Positions 1-6,366 of a stretch of DNA of 11,200 bases are shown piece after piece. Position numbers and translations under genes: made by a program. The notes beneath the pieces are model-generated. The model had not been told where the DNA came from, searched no databases, and worked only from the letters and a program-made list of their open reading frames with translations. Source of the DNA: Sutterella parvirubra YIT 11816 (lineage in GTDB: Bacteria > Pseudomonadota > Gammaproteobacteria > Burkholderiales > Burkholderiaceae_F); NCBI RefSeq assembly GCF_000250875.1, contig NZ_JH604968.1:3427-14626 (forward strand). Direction: 5' to 3'. Every line of letters begins with the position of its first letter. Positions within the stretch are counted from its first letter, which is position 1.

Positions 1-1928
1 CGGGCCGCCGCGAATCCTTCGCGGCGCTCGTCCGCCAAGCGGGCGCGCACCTCGTCACGCGCTTTGCGGACTTTGCGGCCGCCGCGGCCGCCTTTTCGAT
101 CGGCCGTCTCCCGCAGGGAGAGGGCACCCGCACCGCGATCCTCACGAACGGGAGCGGCTTTGCGGCGATGGCGGCGGACGACGCCGCGGCCGCGGGGCTC
201 ACGCTCCCCGGGCTGAGCTCCGACGTCGTGCAGACCTTCCGGGAGAAGTGGCCGGGCGAACAGATGCCGGTGAACCCCGTGATTCTGGGCGCCGGGAGCT
301 CCGAAGCCCGATACCGCGAGACCCTGGAGGCGCTTTTGGGCGACCCGGGGTTGGACGCCGTCCTCACGATCGCCGCACCGAACCCCGCGCTCGACTTCGA
401 CGCAGTGGTGCGCGAAGTCGCGCTCGCCGCGCAGACCTCGGTCAAGCCCGTGGGGCTCGCCTGGGTGAGCGGCCAGCGAAGCGCCGCGGTGAAGCGCATC
501 CTCGCCGAGAAGCCCGACGCGCGCGTCTGCGCCGTGCGCTCGCCCGACGACGCCGCCCGTGCGTTGGGACTTTTGGCGCAGCAGACGCAGCTCGTGCGTG
601 CGCGGCGCCTCCCGCCCGCGGGCCCGCGCCCGCGTTTGGGGCGCGAGCGCACCGAAGCGCTCCGCAGGATGGTCGAAGAGGCCCTCGCCGCACGCCGCCA
701 TGCGTTGACGGGGAACGAGCGCGCCCGGTTCTTCTCGCTCCTGGGCGTGCGCTCCGTCGCGACGGAGCGGGCCCCGGACGCGGACGACGCCGTCCGCGCG
801 GCGTTGGATCTGGGCTTTCCCGTCGTCCTCAAGGCCGACGCGCCGGGTCTCGCCCGCAAGGCGGCACTGGGGCTCGTCGAACTCACGCTCTTTGCGCCCG
901 AGGACGTCCGCACCGCGTTCGAGCGCCTGCGCGGCGCCTACGAAGCGATCGAAAACCTTCCGCTCTGGACGGGGGTCGTCGTCGAGAAGATGCACCCGCA
1001 CATGCCCGAGCGGGAACTCCGCTTTGCGATCGTGCGCGACCACGTCTGGGGGCCGACCCTCGAATTCGGCCAGGGCGGCCTGTCGGGCGAACTCCACCCG
1101 GAATTCGCCGCGGCGCTCCCGCCCGTCTCGCTCGACGTCGCGCGCCAGACGGTGCGGCGCCCCGCGGTTGCGCGCACCTTCGGGGGCTTTCGCGGGATGC
1201 CGCCCGTCGACACCGACCGTGCGGCGGAGCTTCTCTGTCTTCTCTCCGACGTCGCCGCCGCGATTCCCGCGATCCGTGAGATCCGCATCGACCCGCTCGT
1301 CCCCGAACCGGACGGCTTCCTCGCCTTGGACGCCGGCGTCTGGCTCTGGGACGGCCCCGTTCGCCCCGAACCCAATCACCCGCATCTCACCTTGGGCGCC
1401 CCGCCCGAGACGGCCGGAGACGACGTCTTCACCGCAAAGGACGGCACCCGCTACCGCGCGCGTCCCGTCGAGGAGGACGACTTCCCGAGGGTCTTCGAAT
1501 TCATCTCGGGGCTGTCGGAAAAGAGCTTCTTCCTCCGATTTCACAGCTCGGCACGGCTCTCCGAAGAGCGCGTCGCCGCGCTCTGCCGCATCGACTACCG
1601 ACGCGCGGTCGCCTGGGCGGACGTCTGCGGCGACGGCGCCGGGGGCGAACGGATCGCCTGCCTCGGCCGCGTGAGCCTCGCCGATCCCGCCGAATGCCCC
1701 GACGAAGCCGAATTCGGCGTCGTCGTCGCCGACCGGGATCAAAGACGCGGTCTCGCCACCCGCATGATGGCGAGGCTCGAAGACGAGGCGCTCCGCTTGG
1801 GCGCGAAGGCGATCTTCGGGATCGTGCTCCGCGGCAACGACGGCATGAACGCGATGATGGAAAAGCTCGGGTACGTGCGCGCATCGGACGAGCGCGACAC
1901 GATCCGCTGGCGCAAGATCCTGCGGTAG
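1..1928 (+). CDS. Pat/PatZ-type protein lysine acetyltransferase (acyl-CoA synthetase-like module + GNAT), 5'-truncated
   Basis: The reading frame is open from base 3 and runs in from outside the window; 641 residues are visible and the N-terminal CoA-binding domain is missing. The ATG at 168 is internal: in-frame residues before it (TAILTNGSGF) belong to the same succinyl-CoA-ligase-like fold. In order: a CoA-ligase-like domain (visible residues about 1-200), an ATP-grasp domain (about 235-450) containing FPVVLKADAP, WGPTLEFGQGG and a proline-rich ALPPVSLDVAR segment, then a C-terminal GNAT domain (about 484-640) with the acetyl-CoA-binding motif QRRGLAT. This order is that of Salmonella Pat / E. 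coli PatZ, which acetylate lysines of enzymes such as acetyl-CoA synthetase. The ATP-grasp HK-S-D-GG motif reads ARKAALGLV here, suggesting a non-catalytic, sensing synthetase module. Substrates cannot be read from the sequence. The crotonase gene follows 40 bases downstream on the same strand. Confidence 0.87.
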   Translation, partial: GRRESFAALVRQAGAHLVTRFADFAAAAAAFSIGRLPQGEGTRTAILTNGSGFAAMAADDAAAAGLTLPGLSSDVVQTFREKWPGEQMPVNPVILGAGSSEARYRETLEALLGDPGLDAVLTIAAPNPALDFDAVVREVALAAQTSVKPVGLAWVSGQRSAAVKRILAEKPDARVCAVRSPDDAARALGLLAQQTQLVRARRLPPAGPRPRLGRERTEALRRMVEEALAARRHALTGNERARFFSLLGVRSVATERAPDADDAVRAALDLGFPVVLKADAPGLARKAALGLVELTLFAPEDVRTAFERLRGAYEAIENLPLWTGVVVEKMHPHMPERELRFAIVRDHVWGPTLEFGQGGLSGELHPEFAAALPPVSLDVARQTVRRPAVARTFGGFRGMPPVDTDRAAELLCLLSDVAAAIPAIREIRIDPLVPEPDGFLALDAGVWLWDGPVRPEPNHPHLTLGAPPETAGDDVFTAKDGTRYRARPVEEDDFPRVFEFISGLSEKSFFLRFHSSARLSEERVAALCRIDYRRAVAWADVCGDGAGGERIACLGRVSLADPAECPDEAEFGVVVADRDQRRGLATRMMARLEDEALRLGAKAIFGIVLRGNDGMNAMMEKLGYVRASDERDTIRWRKILR

Positions 1929-1931
1929 AAT
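1926..1931 (+). promoter_or_regulatory. possible sigma-70 -10 element ahead of the crotonase gene
   Basis: TAGAAT overlaps the stop codon of the acetyltransferase gene, 38 bases before the crotonase ATG. It is a good -10 match, but no convincing -35 hexamer lies 16-18 bases upstream (the stretch reads around GATCCG). The crotonase gene could equally be read through from the upstream gene. Confidence 0.25.
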
Positions 1932-1968
1932 CCCGACCCTCTTCAAAACCCACGACGAGAACGACACC

Positions 1969-2730
1969 ATGGCCATTCAGATCACGCAGGCGCTCGGCAT
2001 CCTTCACATGACGATCGAGCGCGCGGACCGCCGCAACACGATCACCTCGGACATGTTCCGCACGATGACGGATGCGCTCCTCGACGCCGCGACCGATCCG
2101 AAGGTCCGCGTCGTGCTCCTGAAGGGCCACGAAACGGTCTTCTCCGCCGGGATGGACCTGGAAGAGCGCATGCGCTCGCCCGAAGCGATCACGGCCGCGG
2201 CCGAGCGCTTCTTCGACGTGCTGCGCACGTTCCCGAAGCCGATCGTCGCGCAGGTGAGCGGCCCCGCCGTGGGCGACGCCTTCACGATGCTCCTCTACTG
2301 CGACTTCGTCTACTGCTCGACGCGCGCGCTCTTCAGCGTGCCGTCGGTCGCGCTGGCGTTGACGCCCCGCTTCGGCACGGGCTACGTCATGACGGCCGCC
2401 GCGGGCTACCCGAAGGCCGCCGAGAAGATCCTCCTGTCGGAACCCATCAGCGCGGACGAAGCCGAAGCGATGCGCCTCGTCACGGCCGTCGTGGAGCCCG
2501 ACGACCTCGAAATGCTCGTGGCGTCCAAGACCGCCCGCCTCGCCGTGCTCCCGCCCGAGGCCGTCGCCGCCTCGAAGCGCCTCCTGCGCATGGCCCGCGA
2601 CGCCGCCATCGAGGCGCAGTCCGCCGAAGAGCGTTCGGTCTTCGCCGAACGCATGGCGAGCGGCGAAGCGAAGGAAGCCGCGGCCGCCTTCCTCGAAGGC
2701 CGCAAGCCCGTCTTCGCGCCCGAAGAATAA
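1969..2730 (+). CDS. crotonase-fold protein (enoyl-CoA hydratase/isomerase family), catalytic glutamates apparently absent
   Basis: The 253-residue product has the normal length for a single-domain crotonase. Family marks are the first oxyanion-hole segment FSAGMDL (residues 58-64), the second, SGPAVGDAFT (97-106), followed by the CD of the core helix, and the helical C-terminal part with PPEAVAASKRLLR. The pattern around GPAV...LLYCDFVYCS and LTPRFGTGY resembles the delta3,delta2-enoyl-CoA isomerase (ECI2-like) branch more than classical hydratases. By eye, both hydratase glutamates are replaced (Thr106 and Ser126), and the isomerase SPE glutamate is Arg134. The substrate is unknown; the family acts on CoA thioesters in fatty or aromatic acid metabolism. 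The ATG at 1969 is the first plausible start; its ribosome-binding site is weak (GACGAGAA). A terminator lies about 100 bases after the stop. Confidence 0.85.
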   Translation: MAIQITQALGILHMTIERADRRNTITSDMFRTMTDALLDAATDPKVRVVLLKGHETVFSAGMDLEERMRSPEAITAAAERFFDVLRTFPKPIVAQVSGPAVGDAFTMLLYCDFVYCSTRALFSVPSVALALTPRFGTGYVMTAAAGYPKAAEKILLSEPISADEAEAMRLVTAVVEPDDLEMLVASKTARLAVLPPEAVAASKRLLRMARDAAIEAQSAEERSVFAERMASGEAKEAAAAFLEGRKPVFAPEE

Positions 2731-2744
2731 GCACGGATTCGTGA

Positions 2745-2767
2745 GAACGCACCATATCGGTGCGTTC
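2745..2767. promoter_or_regulatory. perfect inverted repeat, probable NtrC-type enhancer site
   Basis: GAACGCACC and GGTGCGTTC form perfect 9-base arms around the spacer ATATC. The inner part, GCACC-N5-GGTGC, matches the core of the NtrC consensus TGCACC-N5-GGTGCA, with C/G instead of T/A at the outermost positions. Its centre (2756) lies about 136 bases upstream of the start site predicted from the sigma-54 element at 2865-2881. This is comparable to the distances of the NtrC sites upstream of E. coli glnAp2. It could also be a simple RNA hairpin at the 3' end of the crotonase transcript, but it has no U tract. Confidence 0.6.
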
Positions 2768-2786
2768 ATGCCTCTTTGGCGCATCT

Positions 2787-2807
2787 TGAGGGTCCCAGTG
2801 ACCCTCA
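2787..2807. repeat. perfect inverted repeat TGAGGGTC-N5-GACCCTCA, possible activator site
   Basis: Two perfect 8-base arms flank CCAGT. The centre (2797) lies 41 bases from that of the NtrC-like repeat, about four helical turns, and about 95 bases before the predicted gltI transcription start. The arms do not match the NtrC core, so if this is an operator the protein is unknown. As RNA it would form a hairpin without a U tract. Confidence 0.5.
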
Positions 2808-2822
2808 GCATCAGCACCCCGA

Positions 2823-2847
2823 AAAAGCCCGGAATCTCCGGGCTTTT
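2823..2847 (+). terminator. rho-independent terminator after the crotonase gene
   Basis: AAAAGCCCGGA pairs perfectly with TCCGGGCTTTT (11 base pairs, loop ATC). The GC-rich core is flanked by an A run and a T run, the standard terminator form. It separates the acetyltransferase/crotonase transcript from the glt operon and ends 18 bases before the sigma-54 -24 element. Confidence 0.85.
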
Positions 2848-2864
2848 CCGCATCATGCACCGCT

Positions 2865-2881
2865 TTGGCACGCGGCTTGCT
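2865..2881 (+). promoter_or_regulatory. sigma-54 (-24/-12) promoter of gltIJKL
   Basis: The stretch TTGGCACGCGGCTTGCT fits the sigma-54 consensus TTGGCACG-N4-TTGCT at essentially every defined position. The GG (2867-2868) and GC (2879-2880) pairs are 12 bases apart, as required. Counting the C at 2880 as -12 puts the start site near 2892, giving a leader of about 50 bases before the gltI ATG. Sigma-54 promoters need an enhancer-binding activator; candidate sites lie at 2745-2767 and 2787-2807. The gene for sigma-54 is in this window, from 9904. Confidence 0.8.
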
Positions 2882-2942
2882 TCCCTTAGGTTCAAAGGCG
2901 CCGAATTCCGGCCCCCGCACTGCTTTTGGGAGTTCCCGCATC

Positions 2943-3833
2943 ATGTTCAAACGTCTCTCCGCCGTTCTTCTGACCGCCGCCCTTGCCGCGGGCGCCGTTC
3001 ATGCCGCCGAACTCGACGGCACGCTGAAGAAGATCCGCGACACCAACACGATCACGATCGGCTACCGCGAAAGCTCGGTGCCGTTCTCCTACCTCAACGC
3101 CGACGGGAAGCCCGTGGGCTACGCGTTTGAGGTGTGCCGCGCCGTGGGCGAAGCCGTCAAGACCGAACTGAATCTCCCGAACCTTGAAGTGCGCTACCAG
3201 GCCGTAACGAGCGCGAACCGCGTGCCTCTGATCCAGAACGGCACGGTCGACATCGAATGCGGCTCCACGACGAATTCGCTCGTGCGTCAGCGTGAAGCGG
3301 CCTTCGGCCTCAACTACTTCGGCATCCAGGTCTCCGCCGCCGTGAAGAAGTCCTCCGGCATCAAGACGATGAAGGACCTCGACGGGCGCAACGTCGCCGT
3401 CACGTCGGGGACGACCAGCGTCGCGCTTCTTCGCGACTTCATGAAGAAGGAAGGCGTGAAGATGCGTCTGCTCATGACGAAGGACTTCGCCGAAGCGATG
3501 CAGCTCGTCGTGAACGGCCGCGCCGACGCCTTCGTGATCGACGACGTGCTCCTCGCCGGGCAGATCTCCAACACGGACAACCCCGCCGACTACATGATCC
3601 TCGACGCGTCGCTCTCGCGCGAACCCTATGCGGCGATGTTCCGTAAGGACGACCCCGCCTTCAAGGCTCTGGTCGACCGCACGATCGCCGGGATGTTCTC
3701 TTCGGGCCGCATGGCCGAGCTCTACAAGACCTGGTTCGAGTCGCCCATCCCCCCGAAGAACGCCAACCTAAACTTCCCGATGAACGCCTACACGAAGGAA
3801 CTCTTCGCGTCGCCCAACGACAAGGGCATCTGA
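2943..3833 (+). CDS. gltI: glutamate/aspartate-binding periplasmic protein (GltI)
   Basis: This 296-residue protein is the soluble receptor of an ABC importer for glutamate and aspartate. Residues 1-21 are a signal peptide: basic MFKR, a hydrophobic alanine/leucine core, and a cleavage site after VHA. The mature part is a family 3 solute-binding protein with the GltI hallmarks RESSVPFSY (42-50), QNGTVDIECGSTTN (98-111), TSGTTS (154-159), a DD-LLAG segment, RKDDPAFK, and a C-terminal SPIPPKNANLNF then PNDK as in E. coli GltI. The start is ATG 2943, preceded by GGGAG at 2928-2932; in-frame starts further upstream lie inside the sigma-54 promoter and would spoil the signal peptide. It is the first gene of gltIJKL and is separated from gltJ by a strong hairpin that may raise its expression over the membrane subunits. 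Confidence 0.95.
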   Translation: MFKRLSAVLLTAALAAGAVHAAELDGTLKKIRDTNTITIGYRESSVPFSYLNADGKPVGYAFEVCRAVGEAVKTELNLPNLEVRYQAVTSANRVPLIQNGTVDIECGSTTNSLVRQREAAFGLNYFGIQVSAAVKKSSGIKTMKDLDGRNVAVTSGTTSVALLRDFMKKEGVKMRLLMTKDFAEAMQLVVNGRADAFVIDDVLLAGQISNTDNPADYMILDASLSREPYAAMFRKDDPAFKALVDRTIAGMFSSGRMAELYKTWFESPIPPKNANLNFPMNAYTKELFASPNDKGI

Positions 3834-3858
3834 AAAACTTTGGGGCTTGACCCCAGGC

Positions 3859-3889
3859 GGGCGGCGGAGACCCCTCGGTTCCGCCGCCC
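3859..3889 (+). terminator. GC-rich stem-loop between gltI and gltJ (attenuator or mRNA-processing hairpin)
   Basis: GGGCGGCGGA (3859-3868) pairs perfectly with TCCGCCGCCC (3880-3889), loop of 11. A smaller hairpin, TGGGG-CTTGA-CCCCA, sits just before it at 3841-3855. No run of T follows, so complete termination is unlikely. The position, after the binding-protein gene and before the permease genes, fits a partial terminator or a 3'-end stabiliser that makes gltI more abundant. Confidence 0.6.
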
Positions 3890-3927
3890 TCACGATTTAG
3901 AAGAACAATTCAAGGCGGCCCGCACTC

Positions 3928-4665
3928 ATGGCGATCAATCTCGACTTCTCCTCACTTTTGGAACCCGGTCTCTTTACCGAAGACCCCTGGTGGCTCTACC
4001 TCCTGGGCGGCGCGGGCTGGACGATCGCCCTGGCGGTCGCCGCGTTCGCCCTGGCGCTCGCCCTGGGGCTCGTCATCGGGACCCTCCGAACCGTGAGGAC
4101 ACCCTGGATCCGGCACTTCGCCGAAGCCTGGATCGAACTCTTCCGCAACATTCCGCTCATCGTCCAGATCTTCGTCTGGTACTTCGTCGTCCCGGAACTC
4201 ATCCCCGCCTACAAGAGCTGGATGATCGCCGCGGACCCGCTCACGACGCAGTTCCTCTCCGCCTTCCTCTGCCTCGGGCTCTTCACGTCGTCGCGCGTCG
4301 CCGAACAGGTCCGCGCCGGCATCGAATCGATCCCGAAGGGGCTCCCCGCCGCCGCGCGCGCCCTGGGGCTCACCACCGTGCAGAGCTACCGCTTCGTGCT
4401 CCTTCCGATCGCCTTCCGCATCATCCTGCCGCCGCTCACGAGCGAATCGATGAACCTCGTCAAGAACACCGCGGTCGCGATCACGATCGGTCTTCCCGAA
4501 CTCACGATGCGCGCGAACGAAATGGGTGAGAACACCTTCCAGTTCTTCGCCGCCTACTGCTGGGCCACGGTGCTCTACATCGTGATTTCGCTCGCCGTCA
4601 ACCGCCTGATGACGACCGTGGAGGCGCGCTGCGCCGTTCCGGGCTTCATCGCCCGCCGCGCCTGA
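3928..4665 (+). CDS. gltJ: glutamate/aspartate ABC transporter permease GltJ
   Basis: The 245-residue inner-membrane protein is one of two permease subunits of the importer. Hydrophobic segments are visible at about residues 22-52, 75-95, 104-122, 160-185 and 205-226. The cytoplasmic EAA loop that docks on the ATPase is at about 128-162 (VRAGIESIPKGLPAAARALG, then the conserved LLPIA). RNIPLIVQIFVWYF (73-86) is the polar amino-acid permease (HisM/GlnP/GltJ) signature. The start ATG 3928 has AAGG at 3912-3915 as a modest ribosome-binding site. The gene lies 94 bases after gltI and 19 bases before gltK. The long open frame starting at 3840 on the same strand is a different frame with no recognisable protein. 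Confidence 0.93.
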   Translation: MAINLDFSSLLEPGLFTEDPWWLYLLGGAGWTIALAVAAFALALALGLVIGTLRTVRTPWIRHFAEAWIELFRNIPLIVQIFVWYFVVPELIPAYKSWMIAADPLTTQFLSAFLCLGLFTSSRVAEQVRAGIESIPKGLPAAARALGLTTVQSYRFVLLPIAFRIILPPLTSESMNLVKNTAVAITIGLPELTMRANEMGENTFQFFAAYCWATVLYIVISLAVNRLMTTVEARCAVPGFIARRA

Positions 4666-4684
4666 TACCCCCGGAGGAACCGAC

Positions 4685-5371
4685 ATGTCGCTCGACTTTT
4701 CCACGATCACCGCCTCCGCGGGCTTTTTGGCGGACGGCGCCGTCTACACGCTGCAGCTGACCGCAATCACAACCCTTCTGGGTCTTCCCCTGGGGACGCT
4801 CCTCGCGCTCGCGCGCCTCTCGCCCCGCAAGTGGCTCTCCACCCCCGCGGTCCTCTACATCAACCTGATGCGCTCGGTGCCGTTGGTGCTCGTGCTCTTC
4901 TGGTACTTCCTTCTCATGCCCGAGGTGCTCCGCATCCTCCTCGGGCTCGAACACCCCGTGATGATCGGCGCCGACATGACGGCCGTGATCACGTTCGTGC
5001 TCTTTGAGGCGGCCTACTTCGCCGAGATCATGCGTGCCGGGATCCAGTCCGTGAAGCGCGGTCAGTACTTCGCCGCGATCGGGCTCGGCCTCAACTACGC
5101 GCAGACGATGCGCTACGTGATCATTCCGCAGGCGCTCCGGAACATGCTTCCGGTGCTGCTCACGCAGATCATCATTCTTTTCCAGGACACGAGCCTGGTC
5201 TACGTGATCAGCGGCAACGACTTCATGGGCGCGGTTTCCAAGATCGCTCAGCGTGACGGGGAACTCGTTTTGATGTACTCTTTTGCGGCCGTCTGTTATT
5301 TGGCCGTCTCCTTGTCGCTCTCGCTGCTCATTCGTCGTCTGCAGTCGAACCTGAGCGTGAACGCCCGGTAA
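4685..5371 (+). CDS. gltK: glutamate/aspartate ABC transporter permease GltK
   Basis: The 228-residue second permease subunit pairs with GltJ. It has hydrophobic segments at about residues 18-44, 58-85, 97-112, 150-178 and 196-216. The EAA loop lies at about 115-150 ([20 protein letters not shown], then [13 protein letters not shown]). [14 protein letters not shown] (62-75) and [11 protein letters not shown] (166-176) are typical of GltK. A strong ribosome-binding site GGAGG (4673-4677) stands 7 bases before ATG 4685. The gene follows gltJ by 19 bases and precedes gltL by 28, consistent with one transcript. Confidence 0.94.
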   Translation: MSLDFSTITASAGFLADGAVYTLQLTAITTLLGLPLGTLLALARLSPRKWLSTPAVLYINLMRSVPLVLVLFWYFLLMPEVLRILLGLEHPVMIGADMTAVITFVLFEAAYFAEIMRAGIQSVKRGQYFAAIGLGLNYAQTMRYVIIPQALRNMLPVLLTQIIILFQDTSLVYVISGNDFMGAVSKIAQRDGELVLMYSFAAVCYLAVSLSLSLLIRRLQSNLSVNAR

Positions 5372-5399
5372 CTCACGGACTTATTTGAAGGACCCCCTC

Positions 5400-6134
<735 letters not shown>

Positions 6135-6143
6135 ACCGGTGCC

Positions 6144-6164
6144 CGGTGCGGGCCTTCCGCACCG
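6144..6164. repeat. hairpin after gltL
   Basis: CGGTGCGG and CCGCACCG are perfect 8-base arms around GCCTT, ten bases after the gltL stop. There is no T run, so it is more likely a 3'-end stabiliser or the first of two tandem hairpins than a full terminator. The arms contain GGTGC...GCACC, the reverse order of the NtrC-like site, so it is not counted as such a site. Confidence 0.5.
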
Positions 6165-6174
6165 CAGCCCGAAA

Positions 6175-6217
6175 CGCCGCCTCGGCCACCCACGCGCCGC
6201 AGGCGGCGCTTTCGTTT
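6175..6217 (+). terminator. probable terminator of gltIJKL
   Basis: CGCCGCCT (6175-6182) pairs with AGGCGGCG (6201-6208), followed by CTTTCGTTTC. An alternative tight pairing, GCGCCGC with GCGGCGC (6194-6200/6203-6209), competes with it. The T tract is interrupted, so strength is uncertain, but the position between two operons fits. Confidence 0.6.
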
Positions 6218-6245
6218 CATGACTCCGACAACTCTCGAAAAGTTT

Positions 6246-6265
6246 GGGCGTTCGTCCTAACGCCC
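6246..6265. repeat. inverted repeat upstream of kdsD
   Basis: GGGCGTT and AACGCCC are perfect 7-base arms around CGTCCT, about 100 bases before the kdsD ATG and just ahead of the putative promoter. It could be an operator or a second, weak terminator hairpin. No known regulator motif is recognised. Confidence 0.4.
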
Positions 6266-6305
6266 GGCCCCGCATCGGTTACGATCGAATGTTGACGCCA
6301 ACCGC

Positions 6306-6311
6306 TAAAAT
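6306..6311 (+). promoter_or_regulatory. possible -10 element for the kdsD-rpoN operon
   Basis: TAAAAT is the best -10 match in the gap and lies 55 bases before the kdsD ATG. The nearby TTGACG (6292-6297) looks like a -35 box but is only 8 bases away, too close to work with it; TTACGA (6279-6284) is too far, at 21 bases. A promoter must exist here or further upstream, but its exact elements are uncertain. Confidence 0.3.
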
Positions 6312-6366
6312 GCGCGTCGGGGTCGCCCGATTGCGGCCCCCTCAGATTCATTCCGCGAGCCATCCG

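Noticed and set aside
1908..1923. TGGCGCA...CTGC, resembling a sigma-54 promoter ahead of the crotonase gene
   Set aside because: The GG and GC pairs are 13 rather than 12 bases apart, and this spacing is strict for sigma-54; no enhancer-like repeat was seen upstream.
1501..2895. A 464-codon minus-strand open frame opposite the acetyltransferase and crotonase genes
   Set aside because: It is arginine/glycine-rich with no recognisable domain, spans the terminator and two unrelated genes, and behaves as a shadow frame.
2865..2942. Upstream in-frame extension of gltI starting within the promoter
   Set aside because: It would put 26 non-signal residues before the signal peptide and begin inside the -24 element; the GGGAG site fits ATG 2943.
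3840..4529. A 229-codon plus-strand frame overlapping gltJ
   Set aside because: It overlaps gltJ in another frame, is dominated by Arg/Pro/His, and shows no domain.
5385..5399. TTG start for gltL at 5385
   Set aside because: It lies just before and would include the AAGGA ribosome-binding site that is properly spaced for ATG 5400.
6244..6366. Upstream in-frame extension of kdsD
   Set aside because: The added 41 residues are Arg/Pro-rich, unlike any KdsD N-terminus, and cover the inverted repeat and putative promoter; ATG 6367 gives the family length.
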